NCBI GenBank assembly: GCA_943913325.1
Contig: CALTXP010000006.1
Location: forward strand, 1 to 33,002
DNA: 33,002 nt
Origin: an uncultured Anaerococcus sp.
GTDB lineage: Bacteria > Bacillota > Clostridia > Tissierellales > Peptoniphilaceae
Direction: 5' to 3'
Shown here: in pieces, positions 1-8,307 of the stretch
How positions within the stretch are numbered: position 1 is the stretch's first letter
How the letters are laid out: each line of letters opens with the position of its first letter
Notes under the pieces: model-generated
What the model saw: the letters and a program-made list of their open reading frames with translations, nothing else
The model's database searches: none
Told to the model about the DNA's origin: nothing
Position numbers and translations under genes: made by a program

Positions 1-52
1 TATATATATTTATTTATAAAGTCAATATCTATATACCCAGTATCTATACAAT

Positions 53-81
53 AAAAAAACTGAAATCCTCATGATTTCAGT
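53..81 (-). terminator. Terminator of the suf operon
   Basis: Read on the minus strand, a perfect 9-bp stem (ACTGAAATC with GATTTCAGT, 5-nt loop) is followed directly by six T residues. This is a standard intrinsic terminator. The stop codon of the last gene (77-79) lies inside the stem, so translation and hairpin formation overlap. Confidence 0.88.
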
Positions 82-262
82 TCTTAATTTCTATTTTTTT
101 GTACTTCATATAGGCGTTAGCTCCCATAAATATTGATACTAACAAAATAATCCACCAGAATGGACGATCTTTTTGATATTGTAAATAAGTTATTACTAGT
201 AATAGTATTGTTGTAATAATACTTGTTAGAAATTCTAGATTATCTAAATTATTCTTATTCAT
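77..262 (-). CDS. Small two-helix membrane protein at the end of the suf operon
   Basis: A 61-residue protein that I do not recognise as a named family. Two hydrophobic stretches are visible, about residues 10-28 and 34-52, separated by a short charged loop (QKDRP); the C-terminus is lysine-rich, so a two-helix membrane hairpin is likely. The ATG starts one base after the sufU stop codon, and no strong Shine-Dalgarno is visible in the end of sufU, so translation probably depends on ribosomes finishing sufU. The stop codon lies inside the operon terminator. The gene is therefore transcribed with the Fe-S assembly genes, but nothing in the sequence shows it takes part in Fe-S assembly. It could be a simple passenger. 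Confidence 0.62.
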   Translation of the reverse strand: MNKNNLDNLEFLTSIITTILLLVITYLQYQKDRPFWWIILLVSIFMGANAYMKYKKIEIKN

Positions 263-263
263 A

Positions 264-683
264 TTAAATAACTTGATCTAAAGTTTTCCATGAAAGTAGG
301 GCACATTTTACCCTTTGTGGCATATTTTGAATATTGATAAAGGCTGCAGCATCACCTAATTTATCTAATTCCTCATCACTTATATCTTCTCTTTTTATCA
401 TTCTAATATAAATATCTGCAAGTTCTTTAGCTTCCTTTTTAGTTTTACCTATGATTGTATCGCACATAACGCTTGTGGCAGCCTGACTTATAGCACATCC
501 ATCACCTGTAAAGGCCGCATCTACAATCTTATCTCCATCGTATTTTAGTTCTAAGACAATCTCATCACCACAAGAAGGATTGTGGCCTGGTTCTTTGATA
601 TCAGCATCTTCTAATTCATGTTTATTAGCTTGATTTCTAGAATGATCTAGGATTATTTGAGAATAAATTTCTTCCATATCCAT
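264..683 (-). CDS. sufU: SufU, zinc-dependent sulfurtransferase of the SUF system
   Basis: 139 residues, the normal length for SufU. In Firmicutes SufU takes persulfide sulfur from the cysteine desulfurase SufS and passes it to the SufBCD scaffold in the cytoplasm. The expected zinc/acceptor ligands are present: Cys38 and Asp40 in the NPSCGD motif, Cys63 in GDGCAIS, and Cys127 in RVKCALLSW. The insertion between the second and third cysteine that separates SufU from IscU is present, roughly residues 85-110. The gene begins one base after the sufS stop codon and sits last among the suf genes, matching the order sufCBDSU common in Firmicutes. IscU-type scaffold activity is less likely because of the SUF context and the insertion. 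Confidence 0.95.
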   Translation of the reverse strand: MDMEEIYSQIILDHSRNQANKHELEDADIKEPGHNPSCGDEIVLELKYDGDKIVDAAFTGDGCAISQAATSVMCDTIIGKTKKEAKELADIYIRMIKREDISDEELDKLGDAAAFINIQNMPQRVKCALLSWKTLDQVI

Positions 684-684
684 A

Positions 685-1905
685 TTATAAACCCATTACC
701 TTTCTGACATTTAATAATTCTTTTGCAAAAATTTCTGCTTCTTCTTTTGTATTATAAAAGGCAAAGCTTGCTCTTGCAGTTGAACTTACATCTAAATACT
801 TGTGTAAAGGCATAGCACAATGATGGCCACTTCTTACTGCAACACCCTTACTATCTAGTATACTTGCTATATCATGTGGATGAATATCATCATAAGTAAA
901 GGCTAAAACAGATCCAGTTTTAGAATCTTTCGGATAGAATGTCTTAATATGTGGATAGTCTTTGACTAAACCATAAGCATAGCGAGTAAGTTCTGACTCG
1001 TATTTATAGATTTCATCTACTCCTATATTTTCCATGTATTTTATAGCATAAGCTAGACCTACTACACCACCTACATTTTGTGTCCCTGCTTCAAATTTAT
1101 AAGGAAGTTCTGCAAAAGTTGCTTCTTGCTCATAAACATATTCTATCATGTCTCCACCAGTATTAAAAGGCTCCATTTTTTCAAGAATTTCCTTTTTACC
1201 GTAAAGAACACCTATTCCCATAGGAGATAAGAGTTTATGGCCTGAAAACACTAAAAAATCACAATCTAAATCACTTACATCTATCTTTAAGTGTGGGATA
1301 AGTTGAGCTCCATCAACTATGGCAATAGCGCCTTTCTCATGAGCCCACTTTACTATTTTTTTGATATCTATTATTTCACCAGTTACATTACTAGCACCAG
1401 TGAAGGAAACTATTTTTGTATTATCATTGATTTTAGATTTTAAATCATCATAGTCTAAGGAATAATCGTCATTTAAGTAAGCATAAACTAGCTTTGCTCC
1501 AGTTTTTTTACAAACTTGTTGCCATGGAACAAGATTTGCATGGTGCTCTAAGATTGTTATAAGTATCTCATCACCTTCATGCAAATTATCTAGAGCATAA
1601 GAATATGCTATTAGATTTAAAGCTTCTGTTGCATTTCTTGTAAAGATAACTTCTTCACGATTCTTAGCAGCTATATATTCCTTAATTTCATCACGAGAGC
1701 TTTCATAAGCCTTAGTTGCTTCAAAACTTAAATAATGTGCTCCTCTGTGAGGATTAGCATTCTTATATTTATAATATTTATCAACCGCTTCTATAACCTG
1801 AATAGGTTTTTGACTAGTAGCTGCAGTATCTAGGTAAATGACCTCCTTACCCACATTTTTGCTATCTAGGTAAGGAAAGTCAGCTCTAATTTTTTCTATA
1901 TCCAT
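685..1905 (-). CDS. sufS: SufS cysteine desulfurase
   Basis: 406 residues, a type II (SufS/CsdA group) PLP-dependent cysteine desulfurase that turns cysteine into alanine and a protein persulfide. The PLP lysine is Lys224 in SGHKLLSP, the PLP-contacting aspartate Asp198 is in VDGAQ, the stacking histidine region is LEHHANLVPW (residues 119-128), and the persulfide cysteine is Cys363 in RSGHHCAMPLH. This short cysteine loop is typical of the SufS group rather than IscS/NifS. The gene lies between sufD and sufU with one-base gaps on both sides, so it should be translated together with them. The partner acceptor is the neighbouring SufU. Confidence 0.97.
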   Translation of the reverse strand: MDIEKIRADFPYLDSKNVGKEVIYLDTAATSQKPIQVIEAVDKYYKYKNANPHRGAHYLSFEATKAYESSRDEIKEYIAAKNREEVIFTRNATEALNLIAYSYALDNLHEGDEILITILEHHANLVPWQQVCKKTGAKLVYAYLNDDYSLDYDDLKSKINDNTKIVSFTGASNVTGEIIDIKKIVKWAHEKGAIAIVDGAQLIPHLKIDVSDLDCDFLVFSGHKLLSPMGIGVLYGKKEILEKMEPFNTGGDMIEYVYEQEATFAELPYKFEAGTQNVGGVVGLAYAIKYMENIGVDEIYKYESELTRYAYGLVKDYPHIKTFYPKDSKTGSVLAFTYDDIHPHDIASILDSKGVAVRSGHHCAMPLHKYLDVSSTARASFAFYNTKEEAEIFAKELLNVRKVMGL

Positions 1906-1906
1906 A

Positions 1907-2959
1907 TTAATTCCTTGTATTCATTTGACGTACTTTACTTCTTAGAGATTCTCTTAAAGTTTCGTCTTCTATCTTATCAAGGGCTTTTGAGAATGTTGCT
2001 TCTAGCATCATAGACTCTGCTTGTTTTTTATCAAAGCCTCTGCTCATTATATAAAATAGCATCTCTTTATTTAGTCTACCAACACTTGCAGCATGATTTC
2101 CAGCAACTTCTTTTTCTGCACAAAGAAGAATTGGTGCGGTTTTATTTTTAACCGTATCAGAGAACATCATAGAATAATCTCCGATCTTACCATCTGCACT
2201 TACGCAACCTGGTCTAAGATCTACTACGCCCTTCCAATTTTTATGAGCATTATCTTTGAGTGCTCCATTAAACATAGCCTCAGAATCTGTATCATTTCCA
2301 TTATGTTCATTTGTAGCAAGTATATCTAAGAATTGATCCTCTTCTTTAAAATATACCCCTGATTCACGAACTATTGATCTATCTCCATCTAAAATATTTT
2401 TAATATTTACTATAGACTTATCTGCTCCTAGTTCAATATAAGTAATATCTAGATAAGACTCTTCGCCTAAAATTGTTGTAATAGAAGAAAAGCCAGTTGA
2501 TTTTTCTTCTAAATTTGTTACTACAACAAGTTTAACTCTTGCCCTATCGGCTATGTTTACCCTAATTTGAGAGTTAAGATATAAATTCTCACCTTGACCA
2601 AAGGCGCTAACTAAATATAAAGAAGTAGAATCCTCTCCTGCATTTATATCTATGCCAGATATTAATATATTATTATCGCTATCAAGTTTAAGATCTATAA
2701 ACTCAGTTTCTTTTTTATCAGAACTTGCTATATCAAATATCTTTGTAAAGTTCCTAAAGTTCTCATTTTCTGCCTTTATTTCATCTGAAACACCATAAAC
2801 TTTTGACTTAAATGCATCATCAAGAACTTTTATGGATTTACTATCGCTTTCTTTAAAATAATCTTTTCTTTCTGCTTGGCCTAAGCTGATATCTGAATCT
2901 ACCCAATTTAGGCCAGTAGAATTCCAAGTATACATTCTCATTTCATTAAGTTTACTCAT
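1907..2959 (-). CDS. sufD: SufD, Fe-S scaffold subunit
   Basis: 350 residues, somewhat shorter than many SufD proteins (about 420-440). The C-terminal half shows the SufBD beta-helix core: LRPGCVSADGKIGDYS around 248-263, then AGNHAASVGRLNKE around 286-299, and a final helical part with YIMSRGFDKKQAESM. His289 in GNHAAS matches the conserved histidine (His360 in E. coli SufD) that contributes to the cluster site at the SufB-SufD interface. The start codon overlaps the sufB stop (TGATG), which couples translation of the two scaffold subunits. The N-terminal region is reduced and divergent, as is usual in this group. Confidence 0.93.
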   Translation of the reverse strand: MSKLNEMRMYTWNSTGLNWVDSDISLGQAERKDYFKESDSKSIKVLDDAFKSKVYGVSDEIKAENENFRNFTKIFDIASSDKKETEFIDLKLDSDNNILISGIDINAGEDSTSLYLVSAFGQGENLYLNSQIRVNIADRARVKLVVVTNLEEKSTGFSSITTILGEESYLDITYIELGADKSIVNIKNILDGDRSIVRESGVYFKEEDQFLDILATNEHNGNDTDSEAMFNGALKDNAHKNWKGVVDLRPGCVSADGKIGDYSMMFSDTVKNKTAPILLCAEKEVAGNHAASVGRLNKEMLFYIMSRGFDKKQAESMMLEATFSKALDKIEDETLRESLRSKVRQMNTRN

Positions 2960-4371
2960 CAGCCATTTGCTCCTTCAAGTTCCATATCTATTAAGTGATT
3001 CATTTCTACAGCATATTCTAATGGTAATTCACGACTAACTGGTTCTGCAAAACCACGAACTATCATAGATTTCGCTTCATCTTCAGGAATACCACGACTC
3101 ATTAGATAAAATATCTGTGATTGATCTAGAGAACCAATCTTTGCCTCGTGACCACAATCAACATCATCATTTCTGATGTCTAATACTGGAATAGTATCAG
3201 ATTGAGCTCCTTCTGATAACATTAGATTTTCACAGTCAACTGTTGAACGGCTTCCTGCTGAGTTCTTCTTCATTTGGACTAAAGATCTAGTCATTGATTT
3301 ACCAGTTCCGCCTGTGATTGATTTTGTAAGAGCTGTTGAGTATGTGTTTGGAGCAAGGTGAATCATTGAACAACCATTATCAATATATTGTCCATCACCT
3401 GCAAATGTGATTCCTGTATATTCTGCGCTTGCATTCTCACCTGCTAAAACTGAAGTTGGATAGAGCATAGAAACTTTTGATCCAAAGGAACCTGATACCC
3501 AAATAACCTTGCCGCCCTCATCTACTATGGCACGTTTTGTATTTAGGTTATACATATTTCTAGACCAGTTTTCTATGGTAGAAAACCTAACTTCTGCATT
3601 TTTACCAACAAATATTTCTACAGAACCTGCATGGAGGTTTACTACATTATATCTTGGTGCTGAACATCCTTCTATAAAGTGAACTTTTGCATTATCCTCT
3701 GCAATAATCATAGTATGCTCAAATTGTCCAGCTCCTGGAGCATTTAATCTATAGTAGGATTGAAGTGGTATATCTACTTTTACTCCTTCTGGTACATAGA
3801 TTAATGATCCACCTGACCATACTGCTCCGTGAAGAGCTGCGTATTTATGAAGTGTTGGTGGTATTGCTCTTTGGAAATATTCTTTTACTAAGTCTTCGTG
3901 TTCCTTAAGGGCTGTGGCAAAGTCCATAAAGATAACACCTTGATCTTCTAGATGCTTTTGAATTGAAAAGTATACTTCCTCACTGTCGTACTGGGCACCT
4001 ACACCAGCCAGAGATTCTTGTTCTGCTTGTGGTATACCAAGTCTATCAAAAGTAGCTTTTATATCCTCTGGGAGAGCTTCCCAGTTAGATTTCTTATCTG
4101 TCTTTGGCTTAACATAAGCTGTAATATCATCCATATTTAGCTCAGATAGATCTGGACCCCAGTTTGGATTTTCCATCTGAAAGAAAAGCTCAAGAGACTT
4201 TAATCTTCTAAGTCTCATCCAATCCGGTTCACCTTTTTCACGGGAAATTTCATTTACTATATCGGCATTGATTCCCTTATCTGTAATCTTATCGTAGGTA
4301 AACTCATCTATAAAATCGTAGAAACCTCGATCTAATTCCTTTAATTTTTCTTCTATATTGTTACTTGGCAT
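2959..4371 (-). CDS. sufB: SufB, Fe-S scaffold subunit
   Basis: 470 residues, full length for SufB, the main scaffold of the SufBC2D complex on which new Fe-S clusters form. By spacing, Cys380 (in STVDCENLM) corresponds to the sulfur-accepting Cys405 of E. coli SufB, and Glu409 in CGHEAKIG corresponds to Glu434. Additional cysteines are Cys236 and Cys406. The end carries the expected LMSRGIPEDEAKSMIVRGFAEP segment (YLMSRG is shared with SufD). The start lies three bases after the sufC stop. The protein lacks the longer N-terminal cysteine region seen in proteobacterial SufB, as is usual in Firmicutes. Confidence 0.97.
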   Translation of the reverse strand: MPSNNIEEKLKELDRGFYDFIDEFTYDKITDKGINADIVNEISREKGEPDWMRLRRLKSLELFFQMENPNWGPDLSELNMDDITAYVKPKTDKKSNWEALPEDIKATFDRLGIPQAEQESLAGVGAQYDSEEVYFSIQKHLEDQGVIFMDFATALKEHEDLVKEYFQRAIPPTLHKYAALHGAVWSGGSLIYVPEGVKVDIPLQSYYRLNAPGAGQFEHTMIIAEDNAKVHFIEGCSAPRYNVVNLHAGSVEIFVGKNAEVRFSTIENWSRNMYNLNTKRAIVDEGGKVIWVSGSFGSKVSMLYPTSVLAGENASAEYTGITFAGDGQYIDNGCSMIHLAPNTYSTALTKSITGGTGKSMTRSLVQMKKNSAGSRSTVDCENLMLSEGAQSDTIPVLDIRNDDVDCGHEAKIGSLDQSQIFYLMSRGIPEDEAKSMIVRGFAEPVSRELPLEYAVEMNHLIDMELEGANG

Positions 4372-4374
4372 AGT

Positions 4375-5106
4375 CTACACCCATTCATATCCGCGTTTTT
4401 CGATCTCGTCCATAAGACTATCATCACCTTCATGAGCTATTTTACCGTCTTTTATTACATGAACATAATCTGCTTTGATATTTTCTAATAACTCCCTATG
4501 GTGGGTAATTATAATAACTGCATTATCCTCTGATAGATAATCTTTTATACCCTTACTTACTATTCTAACAGCATCTACATCTAGACCTGAATCTGTTTCA
4601 TCTAACATAGCAAGTTTTGGATTAAGCATCTTTAATTGTAAAATTTCTGATTTTTTTCTTTCACCACCAGAAAATCCTACATTAACATATCTTGATCCAT
4701 AATTTTCGGATAAATTTAAAGAATCCATTTCTTTAGATAATTTTTTGCTAAAGCTTAGCATTTGAGGTTTCTTTCCTGTAATTTGTTCTTCAGAAATTCT
4801 TAAAAAGTCATTTAATTTTACTCCTGGAATTTCGTCAGGATGTTGGAAAGACATAAATATACCACGGCGGGCACGTTTATCAACGGATTCTTCGGTGATA
4901 TCCTCACCTTCAAAATAAATTTTTCCTTCTGTAACTTCATAGACTGGATTAGCCATAATTGTATTCATTAGGGTTGATTTACCTGATCCATTTGAGCCCA
5001 TAACTACATGGACTTCACCCTTATTTACTGTTAAATCTATACCTTTTAAAATCTCATTATCTTCTACAGATACATGAAGATCTTCAATTTTTAATAACTC
5101 AGACAT
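4375..5106 (-). CDS. sufC: SufC, ATPase of the Fe-S scaffold complex
   Basis: 243 residues, first gene of the suf operon. It is an ABC-type ATPase without membrane partner that drives conformational change in the SufBC2D scaffold. Walker A is GSNGSGKST (37-45), the Q-loop glutamine is Gln88 in SFQHP, the signature is FSGGERKK (145-152), Walker B is LAMLDE with the D-loop SGLD (165-175), and the switch histidines are His202/His203 in ITHH. The FSGGERK signature and the following SEILQL are characteristic of SufC rather than transporter ATPases. An AGAGGT ribosome site lies near 5112-5117, and a consensus promoter stands just upstream. Confidence 0.97.
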   Translation of the reverse strand: MSELLKIEDLHVSVEDNEILKGIDLTVNKGEVHVVMGSNGSGKSTLMNTIMANPVYEVTEGKIYFEGEDITEESVDKRARRGIFMSFQHPDEIPGVKLNDFLRISEEQITGKKPQMLSFSKKLSKEMDSLNLSENYGSRYVNVGFSGGERKKSEILQLKMLNPKLAMLDETDSGLDVDAVRIVSKGIKDYLSEDNAVIIITHHRELLENIKADYVHVIKDGKIAHEGDDSLMDEIEKRGYEWV

Positions 5107-5153
5107 TTTTACCTCTTCTTTTTAATTTATATATTAATCGAAAATTCATTTAA

Positions 5154-5181
5154 AGTATACTTCTTTACTATGAATTATCAA
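5154..5181 (-). promoter_or_regulatory. Promoter of the suf operon
   Basis: On the minus strand: -35 TTGATA (5176-5181), 16-bp spacer, -10 TATACT (5154-5159), about 48 bases before the sufC start. It lies between the ptsH terminator and sufC, so sufCBDSU should have its own transcript. The 10-mer AATTATCAAT (plus strand) that includes the -35 occurs again at 5209-5218. Confidence 0.8.
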
Positions 5182-5218
5182 TCAGCCTATAGTCTCTATT
5201 GTACTCGAAATTATCAAT

Positions 5219-5240
5219 AAAAAAACGAGCCTAGGCTCGT
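5219..5240 (-). terminator. ptsH terminator
   Basis: A perfect 16-bp palindrome at 5225-5240 (ACGAGC, CTAG, GCTCGT) is followed on the minus strand by a run of T residues. It lies 16 bases after the ptsH stop codon and separates ptsH from the suf operon. Confidence 0.9.
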
Positions 5241-5256
5241 AATTATCTATATATTT

Positions 5257-5523
5257 TTAATTTTGATTAATTTTATTTTCTATTACATCTACTAAAGATT
5301 TTACAGCTTCTTCTTCTTTTTCTCCGCTAGCTTTGATTGTTAATTCTTCGCCATTAGAAGCACTCATGCTAAGAACTGACATGATAGACTTTGCATTATA
5401 ACTTCTTGCATTTTTTTCAACTGTTATATCACAAGGAAACTGAACAGCGGCTCTAATAAAGACTGATGCAGGTCTTGCATGCAAGCCAATCTCATTAGTT
5501 AGTGTGACTTTTTGCTCGTACAT
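5257..5523 (-). CDS. ptsH: HPr phosphocarrier protein of the PTS
   Basis: 88 residues, normal HPr length. HPr carries phosphate from enzyme I to sugar-specific EIIA proteins. The phosphorylated histidine is His15 in GLHARPAS, and the regulatory serine phosphorylated by HPr kinase in Gram-positive bacteria is Ser46 in AKSIMSV. Both functions (sugar transport and CcpA co-repression through Ser46-P) are therefore possible. The ribosome site AAGGAGAGG is strong. Unlike the usual ptsHI operon, no ptsI follows: the gene is alone with its own terminator. A Crh-type protein is ruled out because His15 is present. A possible cre element lies about 60 bases upstream. Confidence 0.95.
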   Translation of the reverse strand: MYEQKVTLTNEIGLHARPASVFIRAAVQFPCDITVEKNARSYNAKSIMSVLSMSASNGEELTIKASGEKEEEAVKSLVDVIENKINQN

Positions 5524-5581
5524 AGTACCTCTCCTTTACTATTGTTATCTTATAATTATATTACAGTATATGCTCTTAAAA

Positions 5582-5595
5582 TGCAAACATTTTCA
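5582..5595. promoter_or_regulatory. Possible cre site upstream of ptsH
   Basis: The minus-strand sequence TGAAAATGTTTGCA matches the CcpA operator consensus TGWAANCGNTNWCA at 12 of 14 positions by eye, with mismatches at one base of the central CG and at a W position. It lies about 60 bases before the ptsH start, just upstream of TATACT (5565-5570) and TATAAT (5555-5560), which are -10 candidates without a clear -35. In an AT-rich genome a chance match is possible. Confidence 0.35.
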
Positions 5596-5646
5596 CAAAT
5601 TTCTTCATTTATACTCCTACCATAGAGTGATTAACTAAGATTTAAC

Positions 5647-5698
5647 AAAAAAATTAGGATAGTTAAATCTACTAAGCTATAAAAATTAACCATCCTAA
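5647..5698 (-). terminator. pepD terminator
   Basis: On the minus strand a 13-bp stem (TTAGGATGGTTAA with TTAACTATCCTAA, one G-U pair, 19-nt loop) is followed by seven T residues. It lies about 50 bases after the pepD stop and ends the glycosyltransferase-pepD transcript. Confidence 0.82.
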
Positions 5699-5750
5699 AT
5701 AATATTTTTTACATAAATAGTTATTTACTTACAAAAATTTTTTAAAAAAC

Positions 5751-7163
5751 TTAAATTCTTTTTATAAACTCTTTTAAGAACTTGTAATTGTTTTCTACTG
5801 ATTTTATACTGACACGCTCTGCAGGTGAATGTGCTCCTTGTATTTCTGGTCCAAAGGAAATCATTTCAACATTTGGCATAACTCCCTTAAATAAACCACA
5901 TTCTAGGCCACCATGGGTAGTTGCAACTTCCATATCTGATCCATTTTGTTCTTTCCATATATCATTTGCAATATCTATTAGCTTAGTTTCTTCTCTTTGC
6001 CATCCTGTATAAGCACTTTTTATCTCTGCCTTACCAGCATATAATTCTACAATCTTTGTAGCTATAGCTGCTCTGTTATATTTAGCAGAATCAATTTGTG
6101 ATCTAATCATTGAACTTATTCTAATCTCATCTTTACTATCTTCTAGTATACCTATATTTGATGAAGTTATAATCTCGTCTTTATATTTTTTGTATAAGCC
6201 ATTAGGTAAGGTATATATACAATTAATTATATTCTTGGATAAATCTTCGCTAAGAACTTTTCCATCAAAGCTAGCTTCTTCTACACTAATTTCTCCTTTA
6301 GGATCAGTATCTTTTGACTCATTTAATATATCTTCTTTTCTGCTATTAATTTCTTTTATAGCACTTTTTCTATCAGCTACAGAAACTATAGCATAGGCAG
6401 TAGTAGCAATAGCATTTCTTTTTACACCACCATTAAGCTCAGCAATTTGTAGACCATCTATATCTACTAATAATCTAGCTAAGCTATTTATAGCATTGAT
6501 TCTAGCTTTGTCAATTTCCATTCCAGAATGGCCACCTTCAAAGCCTCTTAGGTCAAGTTTAATAAAATCGCCCTTAGCTTCCTCATATTCTTTTTCAAAT
6601 GTTATTTCTAGATCAAGGCCACCAGCACATCCTATTGTAAGATAACCTTCCTCTTCTGAGTCTATATTTAGCAAATATTTTGCGTTTATATCCGATCCAT
6701 CAAGAGCATTTGCACCGACCATAGATGTTTCTTCTCCCGTGGTTATAATTGCTTCAAGTGGGCCATGTTCTAGGGAATCATCATCAAATATAGCAAGGAT
6801 AAAAGCTACTCCCATACCATCATCAGCACCTAGCGTAGTCTTATCAGCAGTTACCCATTCATCTTCTAGCAATAATTTTATAGGATCTTTGCTAAAGTCA
6901 TGGCTAGAATCATCTTCTTTTACACAAACCATATCCATATGAGCTTGTAGGGCAACAGTATCTCTATTCTCATAACCAGATGACGCATTCTTTTTCATAA
7001 TTACATTAAGCGCCTCATCTTGACGTACTTCTAACTTATGTTCTTTAGCAAAATTTACCAAATAATCTGAAACAGCTTTTTCGTCTCCAGAACATCTAGG
7101 TATTTCGCTTAGTTGTTTAAAATATTTCCAAACTTCTTTAGGATTTAATTCATTATATTCCAT
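5751..7163 (-). CDS. pepD: PepD-type aminoacyl-histidine dipeptidase (M20)
   Basis: 470 residues from the chosen start; a cytosolic metallodipeptidase of the M20 family that splits Xaa-His and related dipeptides. The reading frame is open for 13 more codons upstream, but an AGGGGGG ribosome site (7169-7175) precedes the inner ATG at 7163 and the PepD-like sequence starts there. Visible metal and catalytic elements: LQAHMDMV (His75, Asp77), GADDG (Asp114), TTGEETSM (Glu144/Glu145), NIDSEEEG (Asp168), and the C-terminal GAHSPAE histidine. The intervening dimerisation domain contains GGHSGMEI. Length and motif order agree with the family. The gene lies 42 bases downstream of the glycosyltransferase and is probably on its transcript, although the two have no obvious shared role. 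Confidence 0.92.
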   Translation of the reverse strand: MEYNELNPKEVWKYFKQLSEIPRCSGDEKAVSDYLVNFAKEHKLEVRQDEALNVIMKKNASSGYENRDTVALQAHMDMVCVKEDDSSHDFSKDPIKLLLEDEWVTADKTTLGADDGMGVAFILAIFDDDSLEHGPLEAIITTGEETSMVGANALDGSDINAKYLLNIDSEEEGYLTIGCAGGLDLEITFEKEYEEAKGDFIKLDLRGFEGGHSGMEIDKARINAINSLARLLVDIDGLQIAELNGGVKRNAIATTAYAIVSVADRKSAIKEINSRKEDILNESKDTDPKGEISVEEASFDGKVLSEDLSKNIINCIYTLPNGLYKKYKDEIITSSNIGILEDSKDEIRISSMIRSQIDSAKYNRAAIATKIVELYAGKAEIKSAYTGWQREETKLIDIANDIWKEQNGSDMEVATTHGGLECGLFKGVMPNVEMISFGPEIQGAHSPAERVSIKSVENNYKFLKEFIKRI

Positions 7164-7205
7164 AATATCCCCCCTATAATCCTGCTTAACTATTACATAC
7201 AAATA

Positions 7206-8132
7206 TTAATACCCAATCTTCGATCTTAACTTTCGTTTATTTAGGCTAAGCTTTAAGCTTCTTAAGCCAAATGAATGGCTTCTCTTATTTATAATATACT
7301 CATACTTTTGATAAGTTTCCCTAAGCTCATCCTTATCATAGCCCAAATTTACAGCTTCTAATAGCTTATTAACTATATTAGCTACTAATTTGTGGTTTAT
7401 CAAGGCCTCTTTTTCTATTTTTGATAAGTGTAAAGATTTATCATTTAAGATCCTATTAGAAAATTCTATATCATCTTCTATTTTTCCTAAGCTAAAAGAA
7501 GAAAGAGTCGACCTATTTGCTTCTATTCTATAATAAGTGAGATATTCAGGTACTATCTCAATCTTTTTAGAATTTTTTATTACCTTTACCATAAACTCAA
7601 TATCTTCCCCATAGGAGCTTTTTTCATAAAAACTAATGTTATTATCAGTGATTATTGCTTTCTTAATTAGAAAATTACTTATGTGGAGCTTATTTTTTGT
7701 TATTAAGTAATTAACTAAAAAGTCCTCTTTTATAAAAGCACTTTTTTTTACGCTAACTTTTCCATCAATTAGTTCATTATAACCACAAGTGCATAGGTCA
7801 GCATTTGTATCTTTTATTTTTTCATACATTTTAGATAAGTATTTTTTATCATAGAGATCATCAGAATCTAAAAAGCAGATATATGGGCTAGTTGACTTAG
7901 ATATTCCAAAATTTCTTGCTGTAGAAACACCATCATTCTCTTTTTTATAATAATAAATATTATCATACTTTTTGCCTAATTTAACTACTATTTCACATGA
8001 ATCATCAGTTGAGCCATCGTCAACTATAATAATTTTAAAATCATTAAAATCACTTGCTTCTACCGATTCAATAGTCTCACTTATCATACTACTTGCATTG
8101 TACATTGGAATTATCACATCAATTTTCGCCAT
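7206..8132 (-). CDS. Family 2 glycosyltransferase
   Basis: 308 residues. The N-terminal third is a GT-A domain: IDVIIPMYNASSMI at the start, IVDDGS (36-41) for the nucleotide sugar, GVSTARNFGI (68-77), and the metal-binding FLDSDD (87-92). The rest is a helical, lysine-rich C-terminal region without clear membrane helices. Family 2 enzymes build cell-surface polysaccharides or modify teichoic acid; substrate and acceptor cannot be told from sequence. It is not in a polysaccharide gene cluster but stands alone with pepD. A GAGGT ribosome site lies near 8140-8144 and a clear promoter lies at 8169-8196. Confidence 0.88.
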   Translation of the reverse strand: MAKIDVIIPMYNASSMISETIESVEASDFNDFKIIIVDDGSTDDSCEIVVKLGKKYDNIYYYKKENDGVSTARNFGISKSTSPYICFLDSDDLYDKKYLSKMYEKIKDTNADLCTCGYNELIDGKVSVKKSAFIKEDFLVNYLITKNKLHISNFLIKKAIITDNNISFYEKSSYGEDIEFMVKVIKNSKKIEIVPEYLTYYRIEANRSTLSSFSLGKIEDDIEFSNRILNDKSLHLSKIEKEALINHKLVANIVNKLLEAVNLGYDKDELRETYQKYEYIINKRSHSFGLRSLKLSLNKRKLRSKIGY

Positions 8133-8168
8133 AAAACTTACCTCAAAATATATAAACTTATTACAATT

Positions 8169-8196
8169 ATTATAAACTTATATGTTTTTTAGTCAA
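8169..8196 (-). promoter_or_regulatory. Promoter for glycosyltransferase-pepD
   Basis: On the minus strand: -35 TTGACT (8191-8196), 16-bp spacer, -10 TATAAT (8169-8174), 37 bases before the glycosyltransferase start. Confidence 0.75.
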
Positions 8197-8248
8197 TAAT
8201 TAAATAAATCAACTACCAAATTAATATTATTGATTTTTAATTCCAATA

Positions 8249-8277
8249 TTGATTAAACATTGAATTTATTATATAAT
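8249..8277 (+). promoter_or_regulatory. Promoter for the C39-like peptidase gene
   Basis: Plus strand: -35 TTGATT (8249-8254), 17-bp spacer, -10 TATAAT (8272-8277). Transcription would start near 8284. This rules out the ATG at 8260 as a start and supports the one at 8308. Confidence 0.75.
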
Positions 8278-8307
8278 TATTTTTATAAGTTCAGTAAAGG
8301 AATAATT

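Noticed and set aside
2093..2329. Plus-strand open frame inside sufD
   Set aside because: It is the shadow of the sufD coding frame, with no ribosome site and unlike any known protein. Other plus-strand frames inside pepD, gltX, pepF and the glycosyltransferase were rejected for the same reason.
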